Shown one piece after another: positions 35,388 to 44,926 of a DNA stretch of 56,330 nucleotides (position 1 is the stretch's first letter; the number at the start of each line of letters is the position of its first letter). Under the pieces are notes generated by a model that was given only the letters and a program-made list of their open reading frames with translations, did no database searches and was not told the DNA's origin. Origin of the DNA: Rhodobacterales bacterium HKCCSP123 (lineage in GTDB: Bacteria > Pseudomonadota > Alphaproteobacteria > Rhodobacterales > Rhodobacteraceae); assembly GCA_015689745.1 (NCBI GenBank), contig WVSO01000016.1:1-56330 (forward strand). Reading direction: 5' to 3'. A program made the position numbers and the translations under genes.

Positions 35388-36563
35388 ATGACCAATGTCG
35401 TCATCGCCTCGGCCGCGCGCACCGCCGTGGGCAGCTTCCTCGGCTCCTTCGCCAACACGCCCGCGCATGAGCTGGGCCGCGTGGTGATCGAGGCCGTCGT
35501 CGAGCGTGCGGGCATCGACAAGTCCGAGGTCTCGGAAACGATCCTCGGCCAGGTGCTGACGGCCGCGCAGGGCCAGAACCCGGCGCGCCAGGCGCATATC
35601 AACGCGGGTCTTCCCAAGGAATCGGCCGCCTGGGGCATCAACCAGGTCTGCGGCTCGGGCCTGCGCGCCGTCGCGCTCGGCGCGCAGCACATCATGCTGG
35701 GCGATGCGTCGATCGTCGTGGCCGGCGGCCAGGAAAACATGTCGATGTCGCCCCATGCCGCCGCGCTCCGCCAGGGGCAGAAGATGGGCGACATGTCCTA
35801 CATCGACACGATGATCCGCGACGGCCTCTGGGACGCGTTCAACGGCTACCACATGGGCCAGACCGCCGAGAACGTCGCCCAGCAGTGGCAGATCAGCCGC
35901 GAGATGCAGGACGAATTCGCCGTGGGCTCCCAGAACAAGGCCGAGGCCGCGCAGAAGGCCGGCAAGTTCGCCGACGAGATCGCGGCCGTGACGATCAAGA
36001 CCCGCAAGGGCGACATCGTGATGGAGAGCGACGAGTACATCCGCCACGGCGCCACGATGGAGGCGATGGCCAAGTTGCGCCCGGCCTTCACCAAGGACGG
36101 CAGCGTGACGGCTGCGAACGCCTCGGGCCTGAACGACGGCGCGGCGGCGACGCTGCTGATGTCGGCCGACGAAGCCGAGCGCCGCGGGATCGAGCCGCTG
36201 GCGCGGATCGCCTCCTACGCGACCGCGGGCCTCGACCCGTCGATCATGGGCGTGGGCCCGATCTACGCGTCGCGCAAGGCGTTGGAAAAGGCGGGCTGGT
36301 CCGTCGGCGATCTCGACCTGGTCGAGGCGAACGAGGCCTTCGCGGCGCAGGCCTGCGCGGTCAACAAGGACATGGGCTGGGACCCGGCCATCGTGAACGT
36401 GAACGGCGGCGCCATCGCCATCGGCCACCCGATCGGCGCCTCGGGCTGCCGGGTGCTGAACACGCTTCTGTTCGAGATGAAGCGCCGCGACGCGAAGAAG
36501 GGCCTCGCCACGCTCTGCATCGGCGGCGGCATGGGCGTCGCGCTCTGCGTCGAGCGGCCCTGA
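35388..36563 (+). CDS. phaA: Acetyl-CoA acetyltransferase (beta-ketothiolase)
   Basis: A 391-residue thiolase that joins two acetyl-CoA into acetoacetyl-CoA, the first step of polyhydroxybutyrate synthesis. The active Cys is in [15 protein letters not shown] (about 89), His in GHPIGASG, and the second Cys in [10 protein letters not shown]. The start is the ATG before [16 protein letters not shown] with AAAGGGA upstream. phaB follows after a terminator, so the two genes may be transcribed separately. Confidence 0.96.
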   Translation: MTNVVIASAARTAVGSFLGSFANTPAHELGRVVIEAVVERAGIDKSEVSETILGQVLTAAQGQNPARQAHINAGLPKESAAWGINQVCGSGLRAVALGAQHIMLGDASIVVAGGQENMSMSPHAAALRQGQKMGDMSYIDTMIRDGLWDAFNGYHMGQTAENVAQQWQISREMQDEFAVGSQNKAEAAQKAGKFADEIAAVTIKTRKGDIVMESDEYIRHGATMEAMAKLRPAFTKDGSVTAANASGLNDGAAATLLMSADEAERRGIEPLARIASYATAGLDPSIMGVGPIYASRKALEKAGWSVGDLDLVEANEAFAAQACAVNKDMGWDPAIVNVNGGAIAIGHPIGASGCRVLNTLLFEMKRRDAKKGLATLCIGGGMGVALCVERP

Positions 36564-36573
36564 CCCATCGGAA

Positions 36574-36595
36574 AAGGGCGCCTTCGGGCGCCCTT
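36574..36595 (+). terminator. Terminator after phaA
   Basis: A 9-bp stem AAGGGCGCC / GGCGCCCTT with a stable TTCG tetraloop, starting 10 bases after the phaA stop. It would lower read-through from phaA to phaB. Confidence 0.8.
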
Positions 36596-36696
36596 CCTAC
36601 CGCGCCTCGCAGGAATTCATGAGTAACTTTATTGCGCCGTATGAGCGTAGCGCGTAACACCATTACCAATAACTTGTGCCAGACTGGAGGAGACCC

Positions 36697-37419
36697 ATGG
36701 CAAGAGTAGCGCTCGTCACCGGCGGCAGCCGCGGCATCGGTGAGGCCATTTCGAAGGCGCTGAAGGCGGAAGGCTACGAGGTCGCCGCCACCTACGCCGG
36801 CAACGACGAGAAGGCCGCGGCCTTCACGGCGGAAACCGGGATCAAGACCTACAAGTGGAACGTGGCCGATTACGACTCGTCCAAGGCCGGCATCGCGCAG
36901 GTCGAGGCCGATCTCGGCCCCATCGACGTGGTCGTCGCCAACGCGGGCATCACCCGCGACGCGATGTTCCACCGCATGACGCCCGAGCAGTGGAAAGAGG
37001 TGATCGACACCAACCTGACGGGTGTCTTCAACACCGTCCACCCGGTCTGGCCGGGCATGCGCGACCGCCAGTTCGGGCGCGTGATCGTGATCTCCTCGAT
37101 CAACGGCCAGAAGGGTCAGGCAGGGCAGGTGAACTATGCCGCGACCAAGGCGGGCGATCTGGGGATCGTGAAGAGCCTTGCGCAGGAAGGCGCGAAGTTC
37201 GGCATCACCGCCAATGCGATCTGCCCCGGCTACATCGCGACCGAGATGGTGATGGCGATCGACGAGTCCGTGCGCGAGAAGATCATCAAGGGCATCCCGG
37301 CGGGCCGCCTGGGCGAGCCCGAGGAGATTGCGCGCTGCGTGGTGTTCCTCGCCTCCGAGGACTCGGGCTTCATCAACGGCTCGACGATCTCGGCCAACGG
37401 GGCGCAGTTCTTCGTCTGA
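36697..37419 (+). CDS. phaB: Acetoacetyl-CoA reductase (NADPH)
   Basis: A 240-residue short-chain dehydrogenase that reduces acetoacetyl-CoA to (R)-3-hydroxybutyryl-CoA for polyhydroxybutyrate. It has the cofactor motif VTGGSRGIGEA, NAGITRDAMFHRM, and the catalytic Y-x3-K in NYAATKAG (about 149-153). The ATG at 36697 follows a perfect GGAGGAG site; AT-rich DNA at 36615-36675 probably holds its own promoter. Confidence 0.96.
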   Translation: MARVALVTGGSRGIGEAISKALKAEGYEVAATYAGNDEKAAAFTAETGIKTYKWNVADYDSSKAGIAQVEADLGPIDVVVANAGITRDAMFHRMTPEQWKEVIDTNLTGVFNTVHPVWPGMRDRQFGRVIVISSINGQKGQAGQVNYAATKAGDLGIVKSLAQEGAKFGITANAICPGYIATEMVMAIDESVREKIIKGIPAGRLGEPEEIARCVVFLASEDSGFINGSTISANGAQFFV

Positions 37420-37439
37420 CGCCCGATAACGGAAACGAC

Positions 37440-37469
37440 AAAGGCCGGGGCAGCACCCCGGCCTTTTTT
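37440..37469 (+). terminator. Strong terminator after phaB
   Basis: An 11-bp GC-rich stem (AAAGGCCGGGG / CCCCGGCCTTT, loop CAGCA) ending in six T. It lies 20 bases past phaB, and its A/T-flanked form could also end the small gene on the other strand. Confidence 0.93.
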
Positions 37470-37489
37470 CATTCCCGAACCTGCCGCGC

Positions 37490-37600
37490 TCAGCGACGGC
37501 TGAAGATCGAGGCGACGCCACGCCAGAAGTAGCTGGCGCATTCCTGCCGCGCGGCCACGATCCGGGCGCGCATCTCGGGGGTATGTGCGAAGGTTTCCAT
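37490..37600 (-). CDS. 36-residue conserved-looking small protein
   Basis: The product METFAHTPEMRARIVAARQE... (36 residues) ends FWRGVASIFSRR. It is a probable amphipathic or membrane-edge peptide with a basic tail, similar in style to the short DUF1127-like proteins of Rhodobacterales. Support for a real gene: an AAAGGACG site about 8 bases upstream, a terminator just after its stop, and an operator-like inverted repeat in front. Function unknown. Confidence 0.6.
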   Translation of the reverse strand: METFAHTPEMRARIVAARQECASYFWRGVASIFSRR

Positions 37601-37615
37601 CTGTCTCGTCCTTTC

Positions 37616-37668
37616 AGGTCAATGTCTTGACCTCCCTTGAGACGAGATATGGGTCAGTATTCGTGACC
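37616..37668. promoter_or_regulatory. Inverted repeats of GGTCA upstream of the 36-residue gene
   Basis: A perfect inverted repeat AGGTCAA-N4-TTGACCT (37616-37633) is followed by GGTCA-N7-TGACC (37652-37668), giving four GGTCA half-sites in 53 bases. They lie 16-68 bases upstream of the 37600 start. A dimeric regulator site is the likely reading; the regulator is unknown. Confidence 0.55.
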
Positions 37669-37814
37669 TTACCACTGCCAGAACCGAAACCCCGGGTTTC
37701 GCGAATTGCAGGGCTGTGGATGGGTCAGTCGGGCGTGTGCCGCGCCGTGGCGGTCCATCCGGCCGTCGAAGAGAGGCCGCGGCCCCGTCGCCGGGGCGCG
37801 GCCCCAGGCATGGC

Positions 37815-37979
37815 TCAGCTGTCGAGCCGGGTGATCTCTTCCTTCAGTCGGAGTTTTTCCTTCTTCAGCTCCCGGATCGCGAGATCGTCGATCCCCGGGC
37901 TGCGCTGCGCTTCTTCCACCTTTGCCGAGAGACTGGCGTGCTTCTTCTTGAGTTCCTGCAGGTGAGCGCCAAGCGACAT
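37815..37979 (-). CDS. YdcH/DUF465-family small coiled-coil protein
   Basis: A 54-residue, highly charged helical protein (MSLGAHLQELKKKHASLSAK..., ending KEEITRLDS). LKKKHASLSAKVEEA and the central PGIDDLAIRELKKEKLRLKEEI pattern (read as PGIDDLAI then RELKKEKLRLKEEI) are marks of DUF465. Function is unknown in the family. A good GGAGGA-type site precedes the ATG. A hairpin GCCCCG/CGGGGC (37782-37797) downstream may terminate it. Confidence 0.85.
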   Translation of the reverse strand: MSLGAHLQELKKKHASLSAKVEEAQRSPGIDDLAIRELKKEKLRLKEEITRLDS

Positions 37980-38087
37980 GGGAGTCCTCCTCTCATTGAT
38001 GTCAGTCGTGTGACGAGTGCATCACGGAACCCGAGTCGTGTCACGCAAAACAACCGGGAGAATACCTAGAATGCGATCGACCGCCGG

Positions 38088-38834
38088 TCAGTCGAAGGGC
38101 AAGGGGGCGCCGGCCCGCAGCACCGCCTCGGCCAGGTCGGTGTAATCCGGCGCATCCGCGCCATGCTCCGATCCGGCGTGGATCGTCACCGGCGCCAGCA
38201 GCCGAAAGGGCGCCTTCGCCCCTTTCCGCGCCCGGATCACCACGCGCCCGGCGGGTCGCCCCGCGCGCGGCTGCAGGGGCAGCACGGCGACCGCACCGAA
38301 GCCGTCCAGCGCCGACAGGCAATCGGGCAGACGCTCGGCAAGGTGGATCAGCGTGAGCCAACCCCCCGGCTTCAGCCGCGCCCGCGCGGTGGCGATCCAG
38401 GTGGCCAGGGGCGTCTCTTCGCGGTTTGCCGCCTCGCGCCCGGCATCGCGCGCGGATGTCCCGTCGCCCGCAGCGAAGTAGGGCGGATTGGCAATCACGT
38501 GGTCGAAGCTTCGTGAACGCAGCTCGGCGGGAAGATGCGCCAGATCGGCCTCGATCACCTCCATCTCCACCGCGGCGGCGGCCGCATTGGACCGTGCCAG
38601 CGCGGCGTAACCCGCCTGTCGCTCCACCCCTGCAAGGCGCGCACCCGGCACCCGTGCCGCCAGGCAAAGCGCCGCCGTGCCCACGCCGCAGCCCAGCTCC
38701 AGCACGCTCTCGCCCGCCCGCGCCGGGCAAGCGGCGGCCAGGAACACCGGGTCGGTCGCGGCGCGGTAGCCGTCGCGGGGCTGCTCGATCACCAGCCGCC
38801 CGCCGAGAAAGGCGTCGCGGGTCGTCGCGCTCAC
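38088..38834 (-). CDS. tRNA1(Val) adenine-37 N6-methyltransferase-like protein
   Basis: A 248-residue SAM methyltransferase with motif I VLELGCGVGTAALCLAARV (about residues 45-63), the N6-adenine motif NPPYF, and the opening DAFLGGRLVIEQPRDGYRA, which is typical of the YfiC/TrmN6 family and its alphaproteobacterial relatives. It begins with GTG overlapping the stop of the DUF2007 gene (GTGA). The exact RNA target is not certain. Confidence 0.85.
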   Translation of the reverse strand: MSATTRDAFLGGRLVIEQPRDGYRAATDPVFLAAACPARAGESVLELGCGVGTAALCLAARVPGARLAGVERQAGYAALARSNAAAAAVEMEVIEADLAHLPAELRSRSFDHVIANPPYFAAGDGTSARDAGREAANREETPLATWIATARARLKPGGWLTLIHLAERLPDCLSALDGFGAVAVLPLQPRAGRPAGRVVIRARKGAKAPFRLLAPVTIHAGSEHGADAPDYTDLAEAVLRAGAPLPFD

Positions 38835-39046
38835 TCGCTCACCGGAAGCGCATTGTCGCGCAGGATGATCCGCGCGCGATACGCGTCGCAGCGCCGGACC
38901 AGCAGGCGACGCGGCAATATGCCGATGGAGCCTTCCAGCACGCTCATGTGGACGTCCATCTCGAACACCTCTATATCCTCGCCGGACAAAAGCGCCGAGG
39001 CGAAGGCGATCTCGGTCGGGTCGGTGCTGCGCATGATCTCGAGCAT
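38831..39046 (-). CDS. DUF2007 small protein
   Basis: A 71-residue protein (MLEIMRSTDPTEIAFASALL...) with the DUF2007 pattern: an N-terminal strand with ...RSTDPTEIAFASALLSGEDI, a central GSIGILPRRLLV and a C-terminal ARIILRD. Family members are called putative signal-transducing or PII-like proteins, but function is unproven. An in-frame ATG at 39055 would add three residues. It is translationally coupled to the methyltransferase and divergent from the polyprenyl synthase gene. Confidence 0.85.
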   Translation of the reverse strand: MLEIMRSTDPTEIAFASALLSGEDIEVFEMDVHMSVLEGSIGILPRRLLVRRCDAYRARIILRDNALPVSE

Positions 39047-39110
39047 GGCAGCCATGTAAGCAGCCCCGGGCCCCATGTCGAGCCGGGGACCGTTGAAGGG
39101 GGAGAGGCGG

Positions 39111-40112
39111 ATGAGCCTCGACGATGCAGCCACCAAGCCGCATGAGCGGATGCAGACCGCGCTGGACGCGGACCTTGCGGCCGTCAACACGCTGATCCGC
39201 GAACGCATGGCGTCGAAACACGCCCCCCGCATCCCCGAGGTGACCGCCCACCTGGTCGAGGCCGGCGGCAAGCGCGTGCGCCCGATGCTGACGCTCGCCG
39301 CGGCCCGGCTCTGCGGCTACGAGGGCGACGCGCACCAGAAACTCGCGGCCACGGTCGAATTCATCCACACCGCGACGCTGCTCCATGACGACGTGGTCGA
39401 TGAAAGCCAGAAGCGGCGCGGCCGGCCCACCGCCAACCTGCTCTGGGACAACAAGTCGAGCGTTCTGGTGGGCGACTACCTCTTCGCGCGCGCCTTTCAG
39501 CTGATGGTGGAGACCGGGAACCTGCGGGTTCTGAACATCCTGTCCAACGCCGCCGCCGTCATCGCCGAGGGCGAGGTGCTGCAGCTGACCGCCGCCATGA
39601 ACCTCGCCACGACCGAGGATATCTACCTCCAGGTGATCCGCGGCAAGACCGCCGCCCTGTTCGAGGCGGCCTGCGAGGTCGGCGGCGTCATCGCGGGCAA
39701 GCCCGATGACGTGGTGCAGGCGCTCGCGACCTATGGCGACGGGCTTGGCATCGCCTTCCAGATGGCCGACGACCTGCTCGACTGGGGCGGCAGCACCGGC
39801 GAGATCGGCAAGAACACCGGCGACGATTTCCGCGAACGCAAGCTGACCCTGCCGGTGATCCGCGCGGTGGCCCGCGCCGACGAGGCCGAGCGCGCCTTCT
39901 GGGTGCGCACCATCGAGAAGGGCGACCAGCGCGACGGCGACCTCGAGCAGGCGATGGCGCTTCTCCAGCGCCACGGCACGCTCGAGGAAACGCGGGACGA
40001 GGCCTTCGCCTGGACCGCCCGCGCGCAACAGGCGCTCACCGCCCTGCCAGAGCATCCGCTGCGCGACATGATGAACGACCTGGCGGATTACGTCGTCGCA
40101 AGGCTGAACTGA
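39111..40112 (+). CDS. ispB: Polyprenyl diphosphate synthase (ubiquinone side chain)
   Basis: A 333-residue trans-prenyltransferase with two Asp-rich motifs, LLHDDVVDES (about 95-104) and MADDLLDW (about 221-228), and GGKRVRPML. It makes the long isoprenoid tail of ubiquinone, probably decaprenyl in this group. The ATG at 39111 has a GGGGAGAGG site; an in-frame start at 39075 lacks one. It is followed 21 bases later by convergent ispE. Confidence 0.93.
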   Translation: MSLDDAATKPHERMQTALDADLAAVNTLIRERMASKHAPRIPEVTAHLVEAGGKRVRPMLTLAAARLCGYEGDAHQKLAATVEFIHTATLLHDDVVDESQKRRGRPTANLLWDNKSSVLVGDYLFARAFQLMVETGNLRVLNILSNAAAVIAEGEVLQLTAAMNLATTEDIYLQVIRGKTAALFEAACEVGGVIAGKPDDVVQALATYGDGLGIAFQMADDLLDWGGSTGEIGKNTGDDFRERKLTLPVIRAVARADEAERAFWVRTIEKGDQRDGDLEQAMALLQRHGTLEETRDEAFAWTARAQQALTALPEHPLRDMMNDLADYVVARLN

Positions 40113-40133
40113 CGATCCTGCAGAAGAAGCGGA

Positions 40134-40970
40134 TCAGCCGAGGACCGGCGCCGCCTCGACCCACCATCCGGGTTCCGCCGCGGCGATCTGCTGCGCCGCG
40201 GCCTGCGCTGCGACCTCCTCGGCGAACAGGCCGAAACAGGTCCCGCCCGAGCCCGACATCCGCGCGAGCAGGCAACCGGGCCGCGTGTCCAGCCGGTCGA
40301 GGACCTCGCCGATCACGGGCACGGTCGCACGGGCCGGCGGCTCCAGATCGTTGCGCGCGCCGCACAGCCAGCCGGCAAACCCCGCCGCATCGGGCCAGCC
40401 CTCGGCGGGCGGGGGCGGAAGCGGCGGGTTCTCGCGCCGCTCCAGCGCCGAGAAGACCGCGCCGGTCGGCACCTCGACGCCCGCGTTGACCAGCACCAGC
40501 CACAGCGGCGGCAGGGGTGGCAGGGGGTCCAGCACCTCGCCGATCCCCGACATGCGCATCGGCCGCCCCGCCGCGCAGACCGGCACGTCGGCGCCCAGCG
40601 ACAGCACCGCCCCGGCGTCCGGCATCGGAACCTGCCAGAGGTCCGACAGGCCGCGCAGCGCCGCCGCGGCATCCGCCGATCCGCCGCCGATCCCGCCCGC
40701 GTGGGGAAGGTGCTTCTCCAGCGTGATCGCCGCCCCGTGGCCCGGCGGGAAAAGCTCGGCCGCGCGCCACACGAGGTTGCGCCGGTCCACCGGCACACCG
40801 GCCGACCGCGGCCCCGTGACCGTCAGCGACAGGGCCGGGTCGGCCTCGATCGTCAGCCAGTCGCCCACGCCCGCGAAGACCACGACCGAGTCGAGCAGGT
40901 GATAGCCGTCATCCCGCCGCCCGGTAACGTGCAGCGCAAGGTTGACCTTGGCCGGCGCGAACAGCCTCAC
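40134..40970 (-). CDS. ispE: 4-diphosphocytidyl-2-C-methyl-D-erythritol kinase
   Basis: A 278-residue GHMP kinase of the MEP isoprenoid pathway. It has [21 protein letters not shown] at the N-terminus (read as [12 protein letters not shown] then TGRRDDGYH), the ATP motif [17 protein letters not shown] (about 90-106) and [12 protein letters not shown] near the end. It starts with GTG overlapping the upstream stop (GTGA), so it is co-translated with the TPR protein gene. Convergent with the polyprenyl synthase, so two isoprenoid genes sit side by side. Confidence 0.95.
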   Translation of the reverse strand: MRLFAPAKVNLALHVTGRRDDGYHLLDSVVVFAGVGDWLTIEADPALSLTVTGPRSAGVPVDRRNLVWRAAELFPPGHGAAITLEKHLPHAGGIGGGSADAAAALRGLSDLWQVPMPDAGAVLSLGADVPVCAAGRPMRMSGIGEVLDPLPPLPPLWLVLVNAGVEVPTGAVFSALERRENPPLPPPPAEGWPDAAGFAGWLCGARNDLEPPARATVPVIGEVLDRLDTRPGCLLARMSGSGGTCFGLFAEEVAAQAAAQQIAAAEPGWWVEAAPVLG

Positions 40971-42667
40971 TGGCCTTCGCCCACCCCGCCCTCTTCCTCG
41001 AGCACCCGGTCGAGGCCGATGTCGAGCTTGCGGCGGATGCGGTCGGCGTCTTCCTCGGTCGGATCGAAGCTCAGGGCGCGCTCCCACTGAAAGCGGGCTT
41101 CACGCTGGCGGCCCACCATCCAGTAGACGTCGCCGAGATGGTCGTTGACGATCGGATCGTTGGGAAGAAGCTCGATGGCGCGCTCCATCGGCGCGACCGC
41201 CTCCTCGAAGCGGCCGAGGCGGTAGAACACCCAGCCGAGGCTGTCGACGATGTAACCCGAGTCCGGCCTGAGCGCGACGGCGCGCTCGATCATGCCAAGC
41301 GCCTCGTCCAGGTTGCGACGCCGTTCCACCAGCGAATAACCGAGGTTGTTCAACACCTGCGGCTGCTCGGGGTTCAGCACCAGCGCCTGCCGGAAGTCGG
41401 CCTCCGAGGCGACATCGTCGCCCATCTGCTCGTGGCAGATGCCGCGCGTGAAATAGAGAACCCAGTAGCGGGACTGCGTGATGTCCACGAGGTCCAGCGC
41501 CGCCGTGTAGGCCTCGATCGCCGCGTCGCATTGATCGGTCCGGCGCAGCGCGTCGCCCAGCGACGCCTGCACCGTGGCAAAGGTTCCGTAGGCCCCGGCC
41601 AGCTCGCGCAGGGTCGAGACCGCGGCGGTCCCGCGGTCATCCTCGAGATAGGCTTCGCCGCGGCCGAGCTGCGCCTCGATGTACTGGGGATCGCCCGGCG
41701 GCACTTCGGCGAAGGCGTCGGCGGCGAGGCTGTACTGACCCGACTCGAACAGCAGCCGGCCCGCGTACAGCAACGCCTCGGTATGACCGGGGTCGATGCC
41801 GTGGGCGGCGCGCGTGTAAAGAAGCGACCGCGTGCTCGATGCCCCCTCGGCGCCCAGCGCGCGGGCGATGGTGTAGAACACCTCGGCCAGGCCTTCCTGG
41901 GGCGTGGTGATGAAGCTGTAGGGCGGGGTCGTCTCCAGCGCCTCGATCTCGGCCTGGAGGCTCAGGAGGGCGGGGTCGGGGACAGATGACGTGAAGCGGT
42001 CCAGAAGCGCCAGAGCATCCGCGCGACGGTCAAGCTGGACAAGGATCTCGGCATGGGCGCGGACCGTGCGTTCGCTCTGCGCGACGGGGCCGAATTCCTG
42101 GCCCGACAGGATGGCGTCGGCCCCCTCGAAATCGCCGACCGCGGCACGGGCAAGCGCCAGGTGGACATGGGCCATGTCTGCAAGCCCGCCTTCGACGGCG
42201 GCCGCCTCGAAGGTCTCGGTCGCGCGGCGCATGTCGCCCTCGCCGAGGTAGATCCACCCCAGCGCCAGGTCGTCGATGAAGGGGCCCGCGCCCTGTCCGG
42301 CCTCGATCGCCGCGCGCGCGCCGACGAGGTCGCCCGCGCCAAGGCCCTGCACCATCCGCACGAGGTACACGATCTCCTGCGTTTGGTCGCCCTCCGGCAG
42401 CATGTCGGCGATGTCCGAGGCGCGGCCCCACTGACCGAGGGCGGCATTCACGAACATCGCGTTGCCGATCAGCATCGGGTTGCCGGGGTCCGCGGCCAGC
42501 GCGTTCTCGAAGTAGATGGCCGCGGCGCGGTGATTGCCGTCGATGATCGCCGTGCGTGCCGCGAGGTACGGCCCGGCAAGGCCCGGGCCCGTCTCCTGTG
42601 CCGATGCTGGAGTGCCCAGCGCGAGGGCGAGGGCAAACGGCAGGATGGGCAGGAAGCGGTGCGGCAT
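40967..42667 (-). CDS. Secreted tetratricopeptide-repeat protein
   Basis: A 566-residue protein with a signal peptide ending [11 protein letters not shown] (about residue 22), followed by at least ten TPR-like helical pairs; the clearest are near the C-terminus ([20 protein letters not shown]..., [40 protein letters not shown]). It probably acts as a protein-protein scaffold in the periplasm or on the membrane. The ATG at 42667 has a GGGAGA site; a longer frame to 42757 is not supported. Confidence 0.9.
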   Translation of the reverse strand: MPHRFLPILPFALALALGTPASAQETGPGLAGPYLAARTAIIDGNHRAAAIYFENALAADPGNPMLIGNAMFVNAALGQWGRASDIADMLPEGDQTQEIVYLVRMVQGLGAGDLVGARAAIEAGQGAGPFIDDLALGWIYLGEGDMRRATETFEAAAVEGGLADMAHVHLALARAAVGDFEGADAILSGQEFGPVAQSERTVRAHAEILVQLDRRADALALLDRFTSSVPDPALLSLQAEIEALETTPPYSFITTPQEGLAEVFYTIARALGAEGASSTRSLLYTRAAHGIDPGHTEALLYAGRLLFESGQYSLAADAFAEVPPGDPQYIEAQLGRGEAYLEDDRGTAAVSTLRELAGAYGTFATVQASLGDALRRTDQCDAAIEAYTAALDLVDITQSRYWVLYFTRGICHEQMGDDVASEADFRQALVLNPEQPQVLNNLGYSLVERRRNLDEALGMIERAVALRPDSGYIVDSLGWVFYRLGRFEEAVAPMERAIELLPNDPIVNDHLGDVYWMVGRQREARFQWERALSFDPTEEDADRIRRKLDIGLDRVLEEEGGVGEGQ

Positions 42668-42753
42668 CGGTGGTCTCCCGGTGTTCGACGGGGAGACTAG
42701 GGCCCGGGCGGGGCGAGGGCAATGCGCCCCCGGCCCAGCCCGGAAAAATCCGA

Positions 42754-44409
42754 TCACATGTTCGGGTAGTTCGGCCCGTCACCGCCCTGCGGCACGGTCC
42801 AGTGGATGTTCTGCGACGGATCCTTGATGTCGCAGGTCTTGCAATGGACGCAATTCTGGAAGTTGATCACGAAGCGCGCGTCCTTGCCCTCTTCCTCGAC
42901 CACCTCGTAGACCCCCGCAGGGCAGTAACGCTGCGCGGGTTCCGCGTATTCGGGCCAATTGACCGCGATCGGCACGCTCGCGTCCTTCAGCGTCAGGTGG
43001 GCGGGCTGGCTTTCCTCGTGGTTGGTCATCGAGTAGCTGACATTGGTCAGCCGGTCGAAGCTGAGAACGCCGTCGGGCTTGGGATAGTCGATCGGCTTGA
43101 AGCCCTTGGCCTTCCCGGTCGCCTCGGCGTCCGACTTGCCGTGGCGGATCGTTCCAAAGACCGAGACCCCGAACAGGCTGTTCGTCCACATGTCGAACCC
43201 GCCAAGACCAAGACCGCCCAGAAGCCCGTACTTCGACCAGAGCGGCTTCACGTTCCGCACGGGCTTCAGGTCGCGGGCGATCGGCCCGTCCTTGTGGAGG
43301 AAATCGTCATAGGCGGTCAGCTCGTCGCCCGCCCGGCCCGCGGCGATGGCCGCCGCCGCGGCCTCGGCCGCCTCGATCCCCGAGAGCATCGCGTTGTGGT
43401 TGCCCTTGATCCGCGGCACGTTCACCAGCCCCACGCCGCAGCCCAGGATCGCCACGCCCGGCGCAACCGCCTTGGGCATCGACTGCCAGCCGCCCTCGCT
43501 GATCGCGCGCGCGCCGTAGGCGATGCGCTTTCCGCCCTTCAGAAGCTCGGCCACCATCGGGTGATGCTTGAAGCGCTGGAACTCCATGTAGGGGTAGAGA
43601 TACGGGTTCTCGTAATTCAGGTGGACGACGAAGCCCACGTAGACCTGGTTGTTGTCGAGGTGGTAGATGAACGACCCGCCGCCGGCTTGCCTGCCCAGGG
43701 GCCAGCCCATCGTGTGAACGACCTTGCCCTCCTGGTGCTTCGCGGGGTCGATCTCCCAGATCTCCTTCATCCCGAGACCGAATTTCTGCGGGTCCTTGCC
43801 GGCCTGAAGCTCGTATTTCGCCAGCACCTCCTTGGTCAGCGAGCCGCGCACGCCCTCGCCCAGCAGCACGTATTTGCCGTGCAGCTCCATCCCCGGCTCG
43901 TAGCCGTCGCCCGGCGTGCCGTCGGGATTCTTGCCGAACTCGCCCGCGACCACGCCCTTCACTTCGCCGTTTTCGCCATAGACGATCTCGGAGCAGGACA
44001 TGCCGGGGAAGATCTCGACGCCCAGCGCCTCGGCCTGTTCGGCAAGCCAGCGGCAGACGTTCCCCATCGAGACGATGTAGTTGCCGTGGTTGTTCATCAG
44101 GCCCGGCATGATCGCGTTGGGGATGCGCAGCTGCCCGGCCTCGCCCAGCATGTAGAAGCTGTCGCTGCGAACCGGCACGGTGACCGGCGCGCCCTTGGCC
44201 TTCCAGTCGGGGATCAGCCGGTTCAGGCCCACCGGGTCCAGCACCGCGCCCGACAGGATGTGCGCCCCCACCTCCGAGCCCTTCTCGAGGACCACGACAT
44301 TCAGATCGGCATCGATCTGCTTCAGCCGGATCGCGGCCGACAGGCCCGCAGGCCCCGCACCGACGATGACGACATCGTATTCCATGCTCTCGCGTTCGAT
44401 CTCGGACAT
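42754..44409 (-). CDS. Electron transfer flavoprotein-ubiquinone oxidoreductase
   Basis: A 551-residue inner-membrane-associated enzyme that passes electrons from ETF (beta-oxidation, amino-acid and choline breakdown) to ubiquinone. It has the FAD motif YDVVIVGAGPAGLSAAIRL near residue 10, a ubiquinone-binding middle part (GWPLGRQAGGGSFIYHL region), and a C-terminal 4Fe-4S motif NCVHCKTCDIKDP with an upstream Cys in YCPAGVYE. Ends in the common GGDGPNYPNM. The ATG at 44409 follows an AAGGGA site. Confidence 0.96.
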   Translation of the reverse strand: MSEIERESMEYDVVIVGAGPAGLSAAIRLKQIDADLNVVVLEKGSEVGAHILSGAVLDPVGLNRLIPDWKAKGAPVTVPVRSDSFYMLGEAGQLRIPNAIMPGLMNNHGNYIVSMGNVCRWLAEQAEALGVEIFPGMSCSEIVYGENGEVKGVVAGEFGKNPDGTPGDGYEPGMELHGKYVLLGEGVRGSLTKEVLAKYELQAGKDPQKFGLGMKEIWEIDPAKHQEGKVVHTMGWPLGRQAGGGSFIYHLDNNQVYVGFVVHLNYENPYLYPYMEFQRFKHHPMVAELLKGGKRIAYGARAISEGGWQSMPKAVAPGVAILGCGVGLVNVPRIKGNHNAMLSGIEAAEAAAAAIAAGRAGDELTAYDDFLHKDGPIARDLKPVRNVKPLWSKYGLLGGLGLGGFDMWTNSLFGVSVFGTIRHGKSDAEATGKAKGFKPIDYPKPDGVLSFDRLTNVSYSMTNHEESQPAHLTLKDASVPIAVNWPEYAEPAQRYCPAGVYEVVEEEGKDARFVINFQNCVHCKTCDIKDPSQNIHWTVPQGGDGPNYPNM

Positions 44410-44541
44410 TCCCTTACCCCTGGCTGACGTCAGGGCCGCGTTTTGCGGCGGCTCACGCAATAATGTTTCGCGACTGCGTAGGGAAACCTGGCCCGCGGGT
44501 CAATCGTGACGCGGCATCACGGTGTCGCAGGAGGGGGGCAG

Positions 44542-44580
44542 TTGACTTGCGAGAGGCCTGTATATACAAACGGATATACA
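44542..44580 (+). promoter_or_regulatory. AT-rich promoter and operator of the brnTA pair
   Basis: A TTGACT -35-like hexamer (44542-44547) is followed by TATACA (44563-44568) at a spacing of 15. Over it lies an inverted repeat TGTATAT-N8-ATATACA (44559-44580). BrnA antitoxins are known to repress their own promoter, so this is the likely BrnA/BrnT operator. It stands out sharply from the GC-rich surroundings. Confidence 0.65.
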
Positions 44581-44653
44581 AATTTTGCGTTCGGCCAGAA
44601 ATGAAAAATTAAGGAAATTAGCCGACAGACCTTCCCGGAGGAGGGCGCGGCTT

Positions 44654-44926
44654 GTGTGGTTCGAATGGTCCGAGGAAAAGCGACGTGCCAACCTGTCTAA
44701 GCATGGCGTGGACTTTGAATGGGCTGCGTTGGTTTTCGCGGGTCCGCTTCTTGTCGTGGAGGATGTCCGGCAGGATTACGGCGAACAAAGGTTCCGGGCA
44801 CTCGGGGAAGTGGATGGAGAGGTCTTTGTCGTCATCTACACGCAGCGCAGGGACCGGACGAGACTGATTTCGGCGTGGAAGGCAGGAAGGAAAGACCGTG
44901 AGCGATATCAGGACCGCAACGCTTGA
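44654..44926 (+). CDS. brnT: BrnT-family ribonuclease toxin
   Basis: A 90-residue type II toxin with a RelE-like fold. The opening VWFEWSEEKRRANLSKHGVD (first residue is the start codon GTG) and the end VVIYTQRRDRTRLISAWKAG are the standard BrnT pattern; the K-H-G-V-D/F-x-W block is diagnostic. A strong GGAGGAGGG site 8 bases before the GTG supports this start over the in-frame TTG at 44585. It overlaps brnA by 29 bases. Base composition is lower in G+C than its neighbours, suggesting acquisition. Confidence 0.92.
   Translation: MWFEWSEEKRRANLSKHGVDFEWAALVFAGPLLVVEDVRQDYGEQRFRALGEVDGEVFVVIYTQRRDRTRLISAWKAGRKDRERYQDRNA

Noticed and set aside
36620-36658. Twelve-codon frame before phaB (ATG at about 36619, ending TAA) as a leader peptide
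   Set aside because: No ribosome site, no run of regulatory codons and no attenuator hairpin; more likely chance in an AT-rich promoter.
44424-44433. Palindrome CTGACGTCAG upstream of ETF-QO as an operator
   Set aside because: Only 10 bases, single copy, and lies within the likely 5' leader; too weak to call.
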